A stretch of DNA of 64,000 nt from the NCBI GenBank assembly GCA_016647705.1, contig CM028325.1:27198474-27262473 (forward strand). Direction: 5' to 3'. Each line of letters starts with the position of its first letter. Position 1 is the stretch's first letter. This document shows, one piece after another, positions 36,342 through 47,610 of the stretch. A program made the translations under genes and the position numbers. The notes below the pieces were generated by a model. The model was not told where the DNA came from, searched no databases, and saw nothing but the letters and a program-made list of their open reading frames with translations. The DNA comes from Eucommia ulmoides. Its lineage: Eukaryota > Streptophyta > Magnoliopsida > Garryales > Eucommiaceae.

Positions 36342-37732
36342 ACTAGCCATTTTTTTGTTAGGATTCACAAGATATATTAGAGATTTAATGTTATTTGAGA
36401 TATGTAACATATATTATAATATACCTATAGATATGGTTCATTAAGTTTGAATATTTTTCAATTTGGTACATATAATATTTTCTATCCTATTTAATTGTGA
36501 TTGAGAAATATTTGGAGGACTTAATTGAGAAGTTTAAAAACTATAATTAAGTGATTTGAACCAGGATGAAATCTTAATAATATAAGAGGTCTATAGGAGC
36601 AATTAAATGGCATAACAAGTGGGAATTAGCCGTTAGAGAGCTTATTTTATTATCATTTATATAGACCTGCGTTTTTCATATTAGAGAGAGATCAAGAGTA
36701 TTATACTGAGCTTTTCTAAGAGAAATCATATTGAGAATAGTGAGAGTTTTTCTAAGAGTTATTCTTGAGAATTATTTAGTGTGGATCATTGCTGCTACCG
36801 AATCTGAAGTGACATTGCTATAATTTTTCTTTCGGTGGATTCCGGGTGAGATCTTTCCAACTTATTTTCTATTTAGTATTACTTGATTATATTTGGAATT
36901 TGATCTTTAAAAATTATTTTCTGATTTTTTATTGAAAAATATTTTCGAAACAATTTCTTGAATAAATCTTATTACGTGCTACCTATTTTTTTTTTAAATT
37001 AGATTTTGAATATCTCACTTTTGTATCACTAGTTTTGAGATATTAATTTAGTTCTAATTTATCTGGGGTGGTAGAAGCTCCGAGTAAGAAAAATCACTTG
37101 TCAATTTTTAATTGGTGAGTTGAGTGACGGATTGAATATTGTTGAGAGTATTTAATCTAAGGATAACTGGTTTCAGTCTCTTCCTGTAAAGAGATTGAGT
37201 TAGTAATTCTTCCTGGATTGAAATATTTTGTGAACAATTTTGTAACAGTTCAATCCTTATCAGGTAAAAGGATATTTGAAGTGTTTGTGAGATTTTGATT
37301 CTTTAGTCTTTGTTTAAAAAAGAATTAGGTTATTCTTTAGCCTGTAAAAAGTAGAGGTTATTCCTAAGCCTGTGAATTTTTTTTTGTAAAGGTTGATTTT
37401 GAGCCTTTAAAAGAATCTTTGTGAGGGTTTGGTTCCTACTTTTAAAGGAATCTTGAGTTTAGTGGATGCGACTTTCCGTGGGGCTCGGAAAACTGAATTA
37501 GCCAAGAGTAGAATGGTAAATCAATATAAATTTTTGGTGTGCTGTTATCTTTACATTATTTTTTTTTTTATTGATTGGTGTGTATCTATTTGATTTTATA
37601 TTTCTACTGTGATATAAAGATAATAATTAATTTAGGATTAAAATTAATTATTTGGATTATTAAAGTATTTTTTTCTGATAATTTTTTATCTACCCAATTC
37701 ACCCCCATCTTAGATAGTTAACTGGGCCAACA
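36342..37732 (+). mobile_element. Sirevirus 3' LTR, second part
   Basis: Continues the match to 22816-24216 of the 5' LTR and ends GGGCCAACA at 37732. The AGCCTGTAAAAAG repeat region lies at 37180-37450. Together the two parts give a 2116-bp LTR, close to the 2142 bp of the 5' LTR. Confidence 0.9.
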
Positions 37733-38000
37733 TCTTCATCCGTTGGCAAGTGATGAACCGATTGATAAATTCTTTTCTAAGCTCCAAAAACGTTAAAATT
37801 GAGCGAGGTGGGAGCCCGTAGAACCATTCTAGAGCAAAACCCTTCAAAGTAATGGCAAAGGTTCTACAAAATATGGAGTTTCCCACCCCATACAACACAA
37901 TGACATGTCTGAAGTGACGGATATGATCAATAGGGTCGGTTTTACCCTCATATTTGTCGAACTTGGCTGGGTCAAACTTATCTAGAAACGGCTTCTCCAT
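37733..38000 (-). pseudogene. Tat element gag, N-terminal part
   Basis: A Retrotrans_gag domain: FDPAKFDKYEGKTDPIDHIR, then ALEWFYGLPPRSILTFLELR and KEFINRF. It begins near 38000 (MEKPFLDKF) and is cut at the Sirevirus insertion. The upstream stretch 38001-38450 is linker and leader and shows no further domain. Confidence 0.85.
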
Positions 38001-38450
38001 TATCGCTGAGGTGAAAAGTGGTTATGTTCCCCCTAAAAGGACATCTGAATCATCAACAGATGGCTCTTCCTTTTAGATTCTTATTTCTTTTGGTGAGACC
38101 ATCGTCTCAGATTGGCTAACCACTCTTCTTTCTCCTACTGAGAGGTCTTTCACACCCCTCAACCTTTCCATTGTTGCTTTTGACGGTGGCTTTAGCGTAT
38201 CTGGTGACTCTGCTTCCTTGCCATAACCTTCATTGTTGGGTTATTCCTGAGCTCATTTCTCTTTACTTTCAGCCGTCTACATTACCACCTTCTTAAGATT
38301 TGCAATTTGTTGGGCTAGAGAGTCATATCTTGCATCTTCTCCTTGAACCTCTATCACTGAACTAGTGGCAACCTGCTACGTCGCATCCGTACTGAGTTTC
38401 TTTCTATTTCGTAGCTATGGCATGCTTTCACGTTAAGCTTCTTGAACGCC

Positions 38451-38469
38451 TTCCCACAGGAGGCACCAA
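38451..38469 (-). promoter_or_regulatory. Tat element primer-binding site
   Basis: On the minus strand TTGGTGCCTCCTGTGGGAA, four bases from the end of the 5' LTR. Similar to the TTGGCGCCGTCTGTGGGAA sites common in Tat elements. Confidence 0.65.
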
Positions 38470-38473
38470 ATAA

Positions 38474-38777
38474 TGTTGTCAAGAATTATATACCAGAACC
38501 TGTCAAACTGCAAGACCGAAAATGCTAGGTTGGCACTAGTTTGGTGTCAACAGAAAAACCTCCGGCGTGAGAATAAGTTAATTTGATTTGAGATGGGTAA
38601 AAGAATATGTTAATTTGGTCTGAGATGGGTAAAAGAATAAGTTAATAGTTATGGGTCATTGTTAAACTTCTTTTAACTCAATAACGCTTACTTCTTTACC
38701 AGGCCGATAATCTCAGCAAAGTCCAACATAGACACACTCAAGTGGATGAGATGGTTGACGGGGATTTAACCCCATCT
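38474..38777 (-). mobile_element. Tat element 5' LTR (internally deleted)
   Basis: 304 bp, ends CTTGACAACA on the minus strand and begins near GATGGGGTTAAATCCCC. It contains a short tandem copy of TTTGRTYTGAGATGGGTAAA. It lacks a middle segment present in the 3' LTR (about 7570-7840). Confidence 0.7.
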
Positions 38778-39329
38778 TATTTTTTTATTTTCTATTTTTG
38801 TTTTTATTTTCTAGTTTTTAATCTCTATCTTTTTCTCTTGTTTTCTATTTTTTTTTTTTTGTTCCGTAATTTTTATTTTATATATTTTATTTTTATTTTT
38901 GTGTACAGTGTTTATAGAAAAAACTAAAAGTAAAAAAATTAGAAAACAAGAAATAAAACAATTTTTTTTTTAACTTTTTTTTAGTCATTGATCCCTATTT
39001 TTAGGAGTTTTTTTATTTATTTTTTGGAATTTAATTTTGAGATTTTGATTATTAATTTTTTTATTTACTAAAAATAAAAATAAAAAAATAAAAATAAAAA
39101 ATACACAATAAAAGTAACAAATTTAAAAAATAAAAAAGAGAGATATAAAGAGTAAAAAATATAAAATATGAAATAAGGAATAAAAATATTATATTGCAAG
39201 GGTATTTTAATTAATAAAATATGATAGATGGTGTCTAAGTAACTAAATTGAAAAAATAAGGGATCTCTTAGGTATTATAAAAATAACAAGGGATGTTTTG
39301 CTATTTATCAATTAATACTTTTGATATTT
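38778..39329. repeat. Low-complexity T-rich and A-rich inverted tracts
   Basis: T-rich DNA at 38778-38930 and its A-rich counterpart at 39060-39190 are roughly complementary and could fold back. No gene; the open frame at 38742-38927 is a T-run product. Confidence 0.6.
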
Positions 39330-40385
39330 GTAATTTACTTCTTTTGTCATTTTGCCTAAAATTACAAACCTCCTCTATCATTCAAAAAATAATGGTCAGC
39401 CTATCATCATTTTCGGTTAAAAACCATTTAGTTCACCTATAGGTAAAAAATTACTAAAAATTTTATTGTGATGACAATTTTACTTTTAAAAATTAAAAAA
39501 TAATTAAAAATTAAAATACATAATGATATATTTTAGTTTATTATTATTATTATTACTTTCTTCCCCCTCTCCTATTCTTTTTCACCGGTGACTTCTTTAA
39601 GTTCCCTTGGATCGTTGTCTGGCCAGAATCGGTTCTCGTCCCTGAAAAAGTCTTCTATGTCATCCATAACCACACTATTTATTATTTGTTGAAGGCTAAA
39701 GGCTTGAGTGCAAAGCGTCTGCCCTGGTCGTGACGAACAACGATCATCAAAAATAGAATTCGTTGTCCATCAAGTCGTCAGACGAGATAACACCGAAGCA
39801 TTGCCGACGTCAAAGACTGCATCAGACACGAAAAAGAAAAAGATTTTGTATAGACAAAAATGATTACAAAAAGAAACACTTACAGAGAAGAATCCAACGA
39901 AGAATCTTCAGACGATTTTCACACGATCAACATTAAATCTTTCAATTCTAAAGATTCGGTATGCGATTGTCGCATCTATAGTGATTATGCAGATGCCTTT
40001 TTACAAATATGGCCACACAGAGAGATCCAATCAGAGAAGTAAAAGGAGAAGAAAAAGAAAGAAGATAAAGGAAGAAGAATGAGACTTTCGGCAGGGGACA
40101 GGTAAGGGGTCGAGAAGAAGGAGACATCCGGCAGGGGTGCTGGTAAAGGGGAGTTTTAACTCTCTTTTTTTTTTTAAAAAAAAAAAAAAACATAGAAGGG
40201 TAAAAAATATCTATATTTTTCAAATGAGGGTTTTAGTGATTTTTTTAAATAATAATAATGAGGCCATTTTTGTCTATTTACAAAAAAAAAAAAAAAAAAA
40301 AATCGATCAAAGAGGTTAACTGATATTTAACAAATGATAAAGAAAGTTTGTGACTTTAGGAAAAATGAGAGATGTAAGTGCTTAA
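39330..40385. mobile_element. Probable non-autonomous TIR element
   Basis: Imperfect inverted ends: CATTTTGCCTAAAATTACAA at about 39350 against CATTTTTCCTAAAGTCACAA read on the minus strand from about 40370, with similarity over some 60 bases. The interior has a GC-richer, gene-like stretch (39590-40120) with no recognised domain, two T/A homopolymer runs, and no transposase. No clear target duplication, so Mutator-like is only a guess. Confidence 0.5.
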
Positions 40386-40478
40386 TACCTTTTTATTTTT
40401 TATATCACTAAAACATATATCCCTTAATTTTTTTTATCTTTACACTTTGCTCCCTCCACATTCTTCTCCGGCGACAGC

Positions 40479-40516
<38 letters not shown>

Positions 40517-41065
40517 CTTACAAAGTGCGATCCACCCCCAAGTCCTGTCATCTCTCGACTGCTTTCCTACATCGTTCCCACCCCCTCATATTCTTCTTCT
40601 TCTTCTTCTTCTTCTTCCTCACTTCTTAGCCTCCACTGCCTACCCCTTGTCCCCCGCCATTTCCACCTTCTTCTTAAAAGAAGAAGAAGAAAGAAAAACA
40701 GGTGGGAACAGAGGAGAAAGGGGTAGGGTGGGGATAGGACTGCGAGGCAGAAGGGATGGGGGACTAGAAGAATGAGGACGTGGGAACGACCAAGGGGTGG
40801 GAGGATGATGGCGTTTGGGGGTGGTGGGGGGACGATGGTGCATGGGAGAGTGGGACGACTAGGCAGTTTGGGGAGATATGAGGATCAGAGTATATTTATG
40901 AACTTATGGGTTAAATAAGGGTAAAAAATAATTTTAAAATAATTTTGATTTATTCTTTAAATTGGGGTGTAAATTTATCAAAAAACGATGTATATAAAAA
41001 ATTATCCAAAACCAAAACCATAAAAAAATAAAATAAAATAAAAAAAAAAAGATAAATTTTTTTTT
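40386..41065. repeat. CT/GA-rich stretch with weak inverted ends
   Basis: Contains (CT)n at 40482-40510, (CTT)n at 40593-40618 and a G-rich section at 40700-40880. Ends of type TTTTTTATAT...TTTACAC occur near 40395-40450 and inverted near 40960-41010, which may mark another small TIR element. No gene is supported. Confidence 0.4.
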
Positions 41066-41417
41066 TGACTCTCTAACTATTGATTAATTTTTATGTGGTC
41101 CGATAAGTTCGGTGCATTTCACTTTAAACCTTTTATCTTTAATTACAATTTTCATTAGTCATTCTGTAAATTAGATGATAAAAGGTAAATTTATAAATTT
41201 TTTATTTTTATTTATTTTTCTTTCTTTCTTTTTTTTCCTTTTTTTCACGAAGCCTCCTCCCACCTAAGGACAGCTATGGTTCGGTTTTGGGTTGGTTACA
41301 CTAGAAACACAAACCGTTAAGTATGTACCAAATCGAAAATCAAATCGTAAACCGTGCTTATAGTGTAGAATTTTGAAGTGTTAAGAAGATAACCTAAATT
41401 GTATTTTTGGATGATAA
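41066..41417. repeat. Repeat copy related to the 41418 element end
   Basis: GACTCTCTAACTATTGATTA, then GTGGTCCGATAAGTTCGGTG, resembles the left end of the element at 41418 (GACCCTCTAAGTATTGACAC, then GTGGTTCAATAATTTTATTG) in the same orientation. It is followed by a similar pyrimidine-rich stretch. It looks like a partial second copy of the same terminal repeat. Confidence 0.45.
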
Positions 41418-41879
41418 TTGACAAAATCAATTTTAGACCCTCTAAGTATTGACACAATTCTAAGTGGTTCAATAATTTTATTGCGTTTCAGTTTAAATTA
41501 TATAAGTATGAACATGGTCTTAAAATGTTATTCTATTAAATTTTTCATCCAAATTGTACGGAACTAGGGGCAAAAATATAATTTTACATTTTTTTTCAAT
41601 TTTTATTTGTTTTTATTCATTTTTTCCTTTCTTTTTTGGGAAAATTGCCTATTAATCCCAAAAAAATAAATTATTTACCACCTACACCCATCGATTTTTC
41701 TTTGCACCGATTAGTCTCGTCAACACGTTTTTCTTGCACCAATTAGTCCCATCAACACCTTTCCTTGCACCAATTAGTCCCATTTTAAAAAATGGTGAGG
41801 ATTGAGTTTACCGAAATGCCCTCCCATGAGTTTTACATTGAGAAGGAAGATCGTTAAATTGATGTACCACCTTTGTCAG

Positions 41880-41957
41880 CCGCCTGCCGCAGCCGCTGCT
41901 GCCGCCGGTCGCCGGTCACCGCCGCCGCCGCCGCAGGTCGCCGGTCGCCGCCGCCAT
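41880..41957. repeat. GCC/CCG trinucleotide-rich patch
   Basis: Imperfect GCC and CCGCCG runs with two GTCGCCGGTCGCC-like blocks, in AT-rich surroundings. Non-coding in context. Confidence 0.6.
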
Positions 41958-42059
41958 AAATTACAGCTTTACCCCAAATTTTATCACTTTTTGTCACTTT
42001 TATATGTTTCAAAAAAAAAATCTTAATTTTAGGATAAAATCGTTACTAAACGTAATGTA

Positions 42060-42850
42060 AAATAAGAGAACAATTGATGTTATATTCAACATTTACAGGT
42101 GTTCAATGTAATATCATATGTATTTTACTCTGCATACAAAAATAAGAGAATAATGGATGTTACATTCAACATCCACATGAGGGGTATTTTGGTTAGAAAA
42201 AAATAACATTAAAAAAAAAAAAAAACAGTTGATGTTACATTCAACATCCACAGGTGTTGAATGTTATATTCAACATCCACATGATGGGCATTCAACATCC
42301 ACATGAGGGGCATTTTGGTCAGAAAAAAATAACATTAAAAAAAAACCCAGTTGATGTTACATTCAACATCCACAGGTGTTGAATGTTACATTCAACATCC
42401 ACATAAGGGGCATTCAACATCCACATTAGGGGCATTTTGGTCAGAAAAAAATAAAATTAAAAAAAAACCCACAGTTGATGTTATATTCAACATCTACAGG
42501 TGTTGAATGTTACATTCAACATCCACATGAGGGACATTCAACATCCACATGAGGGGCATTTTGGTCAGAAAAAAATAATATTAAAAAAAAAAAAACACTC
42601 ACATTTGTTAAATGTTACATTCAACATCCACATGAGGGACATTTTGGTCAGAAAAAAATAGTATTAAAAAAAAAAAAAAAAAAAAAAACAAACAAACAAA
42701 CAATTGATGTTACATTCAACACCGAATGTTACATTCAACATCCACATGAAGGGTATTTTGGTAAAAAAAAATAGCATAAAAAAAAAAAATTAATAATTTT
42801 GATGTTACATTCAATATCCATGTGAGGGGTATTTTGGCCATAAAAAGACA
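42060..42850 (+). repeat. Tandem array A with ATGTTACATTCAAC
   Basis: Six or seven units of about 120 bp. Each contains ATGTTACATTCAAC once or twice, then ATCCACATGAGGGGCATTTT, GGTCAGAAAAAAATAA and an A-run. At least eight exact copies of the 14-mer are visible. In most units GTTGAATG precedes the 14-mer, making an odd palindrome centred on it. Confidence 0.85.
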
Positions 42851-44175
42851 AAAGGATTTATTTGTGAAAAAAAAAAGTGATGAAAATATTTGTTAATTTC
42901 TTTTGTATTTTAGAACTAAATGGTGCATGCTCCCTTTTTTTTCTTCTTCTTCTTCCTTGTTGTCTTTGTCTTCTTCACGTCTCTCTCTCTCTCTCCGTCT
43001 CTCTCTCTCTCCGGCTAGATCCAGGCCGCCGGAAAATATTCATTTCCGAACATTATCGTCCACCTCTTCCTCTGATATCTTTATCAAAGCAACGCTGCAG
43101 ATTCAAATATGTCAAATCCAACGACCCAAAACCGACTCAAGCTTCTCAGTCTAGTTCAAGATTCAAGTATTCAGAGCTCCATAGTGAACGATTAACGACT
43201 TTTTTTTTCCGAAACGGAAACCCTAATTATCGTTCGAAATGTGTGAAAAGAAAAATTCAGACAAAAAGATTTAAATTCCTGAATACAAAACTTAGCTTTC
43301 AACAACTGCAATGGAGTCTCCCAAGTCCCAAACTCCCATTATCAGTACCAATTGCAAAAATTGGTACACAAACTAAAAACAAAAAAATGTCGAGAAATTT
43401 GTTCACGAAACTGACCTCGTTGGCTTCATTTGAAGTCAGAGAAGCTTGAGAAAACGATCGCATCAAACAAGCTGAAGATTCACGCATCTCTTCACCGTCG
43501 ATCGAGAGAGAGAGAACAAAAAATGTAAAGAAGAGAGTGCAATTAGAGAGAGAACACGAAAATCCTAGCTTCGAATTCTCTTTCAATGACAGCAGATTTT
43601 CAAAATCACAAGTAAATATCGACGCAATTTAATTCACTTTGAACATTGAATCTTGATTCTCGATTCCATTTCAATGGCGATATAGATTCAACAGCAAAAA
43701 AAAAGAAAAGAAAAAAAATACAGAAAAAATAGGAAGAAGATGAGGACATTGGTATTGATTGTTCTTCTAGTCTGAACTACAAAGCTAAAATCATCGTCGA
43801 CCTGATATGGGACTCTGGCGAAGTAGCGGCAGAGGAGTCCGGCACCGTTGAGATTCTGGCGTTCTTTCTGATCCTCTTCTCCTCCATTGCCGCCGAAAAT
43901 ACTCACTCTCTCTCTGCCCAGATCCAGTCCGCAGAGAGACGTGAAGAACAGAGACACAACGAGGAAGAAGGAAAAAAAAAAAAAAAAAAGGAAAAAAGAA
44001 AGGAAAAAAATGAATAAAAAACAAATAAAAATAAAATTACAATTTTGCTCCTAATTATCCAATTTGGAACAAAAAAATTAACAAATTGACCTTTTAAATT
44101 CTCATTCATACTTAAGAGTTTAAATTATTAAACCGTATAAAAATATGTCAATATTTAAAAGATCTAAAATAAAAT

Positions 44176-44899
44176 TTCGCTTTTGGTAACATCTCATAAG
44201 ATGTTATGAATTACGAGAGGCCACCAACGGTCTACAAATCCCTCTAAAGTATATAAAAAAGAAATGAAATAATAATTAATGAGGTATGAAACTCCCCTCT
44301 TCTTCACTAATAAAAAAAAGGGGCGCATACCGGTAGCTCTCATTTCACAATTCCATGTGCCGATCAAACCCAAGGGTTTTTTTTTTTGCACTAATAACTT
44401 TCATTATATTTCCCTGACCAAAATACCCCTCATTAAATGTTTCACGCCTAATTTCATATACATTTTCAAAGCTGCGCATCTCATCCATCCACTGATCCGC
44501 ATAGCCATCGTTGTTGCCGTCGCCGTTCACTTCGCTGTCGTCGTCGCTATTCGCCTTCACCGTTACCATCGCTTTTGCTGTCGCCGTTCATCCCTAAAAT
44601 CCTAAATCGATTTTTGCAAGTGAAATAAAAATTGAAACACTTTGGAATTGAATCCCCAAAACTGAAATCGAACAGTAGAAAAATGATTCTTACCATTAGT
44701 CTTACATTTCGCCGTTCGCCGTCGCCGTTACAGTTTCGTCGTTGACGGACCACACAGGTGCATTTGAAAAGGGTCACGATTACATGGAGCTAGGTTTCAA
44801 TTAAAATAGCATTATTTGCATTTTCCACCCCCTATTTTTACTTTAGTTTCAAAATTTTACTTTTTTTTACACTTTTCTCCCTAAAAAAACCTTTACAAC
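44176..44899. other. Gene-free stretch with inverted relics of array A
   Basis: Contains CCCTGACCAAAATACCCCTC at about 44416-44436, the reverse complement of the GAGGGGTATTTTGGTCAG part of array A. Around 44500-44760 is a GC-richer stretch with TCGCCGTTC motifs and CCCTAAAATCCTAAATCGAT. No convincing gene. Confidence 0.5.
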
Positions 44900-46110
44900 T
44901 TTTTTTGACCCCCTCATTGTTTTCAATGTGTGTATTGAATGTACCCCTTCCTAATATTGTCAAAAATCAAAATTCAAAAGTACTTGTTGAATTTAACGTT
45001 ATCTAATCGTATTGAATTTAACATTGTCTAACATTTTCAAAAATCAATTTTTATAAATTCAACAATTGAAAACTATTGTTTTCCAGTGTGTGTTTTGAAT
45101 GTAACATTTTCTAAGTACGTGTTAAATATAACACTGTCTGAAATTATAAAAAATTCAAAAACAATATGTGTGTTGAATGTAACATCGTCTACGGTTCTCA
45201 AAACTCAGTTTTTAGAATGCTATTGAATGTAAGTTTATTAAAGCAATTTGCCAAATATTCAAAACAAATATGTAAAACTTCCTAAAAATTGACAAAATTC
45301 AAAATTCATAGTGCGTATTGAATGTAATATTATCTAACGTGTTGAATGTAATATTGTCTAATATTTTAAAAAATTAATTTTTAGAAATTCAATAATTGAA
45401 CCCCATTGTTTTTAGTGTGTGTATTGAATGTAACATTTTTTAATATTGCCAAAATTCAAAATTCAAATGTTAAATGTAATAATGTCTACTCGTGTTGAAT
45501 GTAACACTGTATAATCTTGTAAAATATTCAAAAATAATATACGTGTTGAATGTAACATTATCTAGTGTGTGTGTGTTGAATGTAACATTTTCTAATATTG
45601 CCAAAATTCAAAAATCAAATGTTAAATGTAACGTTGTCTAATCGTGTTGATTATAACACTTTCTAAGTACGTGTTGAATATAACACTGTATGATCTTGTA
45701 AAAATATTCAAAAATAATATGCATGTTGAATGTAACATTGTCTACTGTAACATTGTCGATCAATCCAAACCATAGGAGATATCTTCTCATTGTTCCAAAA
45801 CTTTAACCGAACTAAAATTCAAACAAATTTAAATCCAAAACAAAATATGTTTGTCACATATTCAAAAACATATATGCATGTTGAATGTAACACTTCTTGA
45901 TATTGCCAAAATTCAAAATTCAAAGTGCGTGTTGAATGTAACACTGTCTACGTGTTCTCAAAAATCAATTTTTTAGAAAAACTCAACAATTGAACCCATT
46001 GTTTTCAGTGTGTGTGTTGAATGTAACACTTATAAATTTCCAAAAATCAAATTGCAAAGTGAATCCAAAAACATGTTTGAACTAAACACAAACTGTGCAT
46101 GTTGAATTTA
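44900..46110 (-). repeat. Array B with GTTGAATGTAACA (inverse of array A)
   Basis: Degenerate tandem repeat of GTGTTGAATGTAACATTRTC, then TAATATTGCCAAAATTCAAA. At least eight copies of the 13-mer GTTGAATGTAACA occur, which is the reverse complement of the array A core. Units vary from about 50 to 110 bp. No coding potential. Confidence 0.8.
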
Positions 46111-47610
46111 ATACTTAATCCGAACATGAGAAAAAAGCGATGGAGGAGACCAAAAAATCATGTTGATGTGGGAGATCTAGCTAAAATAACTTCGTCAATT
46201 ATTTCATCCCCCTAAGACCCTAAAATCGATTTCTGCATATGAATTCAAAATCGAAATCAACGAAAAATCGAAAAAAAAAAAATTTGAAATCGACGGAGAG
46301 AACGAGAGGGAGAGAGAGAAAGCTTATGGGAAGGAAAATGTCGTTTGAGATGATTGAATATGAGATCTTCACATGTCTTGTCAATTTCCGTGACCAAATC
46401 AACCTGCATTGTTGAATCATGCATTGTGAACTCCAAAGTTTAATTCTACACAAATGCTTGTTAATTACTCTCCGCAAAGTTCTATAAATTTTGCCTCAGG
46501 GAAATTCCCGAAGGCTAGATCTAACAGATTAGTATATGATCTAGACATCATCTTTATCAACAGTTGTTGAAGAAATCGTCAATCGAAAACCTTCCAAATC
46601 AAATAAACCAACCAAACACAACATTACTTTTTAATCCCAGTGAAATAATCAAACATCTAAACAAATGATCATCACATTGAACGAAAATTGAAAGTGATTC
46701 AGCAGAAAAAATATTGCAAATGGATCCATGCAATCAAATAGAAACCTATATCTGAAATGTACTCTATAGATCAGTTGTTTATGACTGAAGTATATGTATA
46801 TAATCAATGAACATGAAGAAAACAAATGTATCGCAAGCACATTGGTCGAGAAATATATAAATAAAAAGAATTAGATTCGTAAGCATTTGATTCTCGCAAG
46901 ACCTAATTGCTTGAAAACAAGTTCAAAATCATATGATGCAGAAATTGATGGAAGAGACCAAATCGGTAATGTACAGATGCAGGAGATCTAGATGAAATAA
47001 TTTCATCAATTATTTCATCCCCCAAAACCCTAAAATCGATCTCTGCAATCATATAATCAAATTCGAAATAACAAAAATCGAAAAATCGATCTCTGAAATT
47101 GACGCAGAGAGAGAGAGACAATGCTTACACATATCGCAGTGGGATGACAACGATGATGACAGTGTGGACGACGACGACGATGACAGTTGATGGCGAAGTG
47201 AAAACGACGAAGTGAAACGAAGACTCCTGGATAATACGGCGCTTGCTGGTGGAGACGATGAGCGTAGTAGACAACGGCAGTGAAGGAGGAGACGACGACG
47301 GTGAAAGGGGAAACGACGGTGGTGAAAGGGGAGACGACGATGGTCAATACTCAGGAGAGAGAACCAAATGTAGACTCACGAAGAGAAAGAGAGAGAGAGA
47401 GAGAGAGTAAGGTTGAAAAATGAACAGAAACAATTTAGTAATCTGACATTTTAAAAAAAAAAAATTGAATTTGAGACTAATTAATTCATAAAATGGTTAG
47501 GATAGGAATAATCAGTCCATAAATTGATTAAGATGGGAGTTTTGAGTTTATTATAAACTAATTGACATTTATTGACACATGGAAAATTATTTTAGGAGTT
47601 AGTGGTAATT
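46111..47610. other. Repeat-derived stretch between array B and the mannosidase gene
   Basis: Two copies of an ATTATTTCATCCCCC, CCCTAAAATCGATYTCTGCA block (about 46200 and 47007) followed by GA-rich runs (46300-46325, 47105-47125, 47385-47407), and a GACGA-type repeat at 47150-47345. The end (47560-47607) reads on the minus strand GAGAAAATTACCACTAACTC, which resembles GGGAAAATTGCCTATTAATC at 41638, a possible terminal inverted repeat. Open frames here are low-complexity. Confidence 0.45.

Larger units (their letters stand above)
22075..37732 (+). mobile_element. Full-length Sirevirus (Ty1/copia) with a nested insertion
   Basis: A plus-strand element with TGTTGATCCTAAG...GGGCCAACA LTRs, a perfect 5-bp target duplication TCTTC on both sides, a tRNA-Met-like primer-binding site, gag and pol. 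Without the 7.1-kb element nested in its 3' LTR it is about 8.5 kb. Motifs such as FLDSGCSRHMTGD, SWIFAMQDELVQFERNKV and ADVFTKPLVEDQFV place it in the Sirevirus (SIRE/Opie) group. No env-like frame was found after pol. The two LTRs differ at roughly one base in ten over their first 250 bases by eye, so it is several million years old under usual plant rates. Broken in many places. Confidence 0.9.
7440..38777 (-). mobile_element. Ty3/gypsy Tat-lineage element, split by nested insertions
   Basis: A minus-strand element running from the 5' LTR at the right (38474-38777) to the truncated 3' LTR at the left (7440-7963). Removing four direct insertions (9821-11159, 11867-14184, 18143-19499, 22075-37732) leaves about 9.8 kb of internal sequence, a normal size for the Tat lineage. 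Domains in transcription order are gag, protease, reverse transcriptase, RNase H, integrase, then a minisatellite and two antisense frames. The antisense frames and the conserved post-integrase tail (ALRHELD...RREKARLRMAPYKSKVAKVFN style) point to Tat. Every coding part is broken in several to many places. It is the oldest layer of this stack apart from the material left of 7440, whose relative age is less clear. Confidence 0.85.
41418..44175. mobile_element. Fold-back (long TIR) non-autonomous element with an internal insertion
   Basis: The left arm starts TTTTAGACCCTCTAAGTATT (41418) and the right arm, read on the minus strand from 44175, starts TTTTAGATCTTTTAAATATT. Both continue through TTGTTTTTTATTCATTTTTT-type sequence and, after an interruption of the left arm (about 41637-42930), through CTTCTTCC, TTCTTCACGTCTCTCT. 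Arms are about 300 bp. The open frame at 42877-43449 spans the left arm and core and has no recognised domain, so I do not call it a gene. Confidence 0.55.

Noticed and set aside
42877-43449. 190-codon plus-strand open frame
   Set aside because: It crosses the arm of a fold-back element and a (CT)n run, has no recognised domain, and has low-complexity S/L-rich translation.
42060-46110. CRISPR-like arrays
   Set aside because: Spacers are not unique, units are diverged, and this is plant nuclear DNA; the repeats belong to transposon-type arrays.
47057-47347. 96-codon minus-strand frame with TVVSPF repeats
   Set aside because: It is a GACGA/GGTGAAAGG simple repeat in translation, next to a GA-run; no protein family fits.
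41638-47607. A single six-kilobase transposon bounded by GGGAAAATT-type inverted ends
   Set aside because: The ends are only about 70 percent alike, no target duplication was found, and the fold-back element at 41418-44175 overlaps the left end; kept only as a possibility in the findings.
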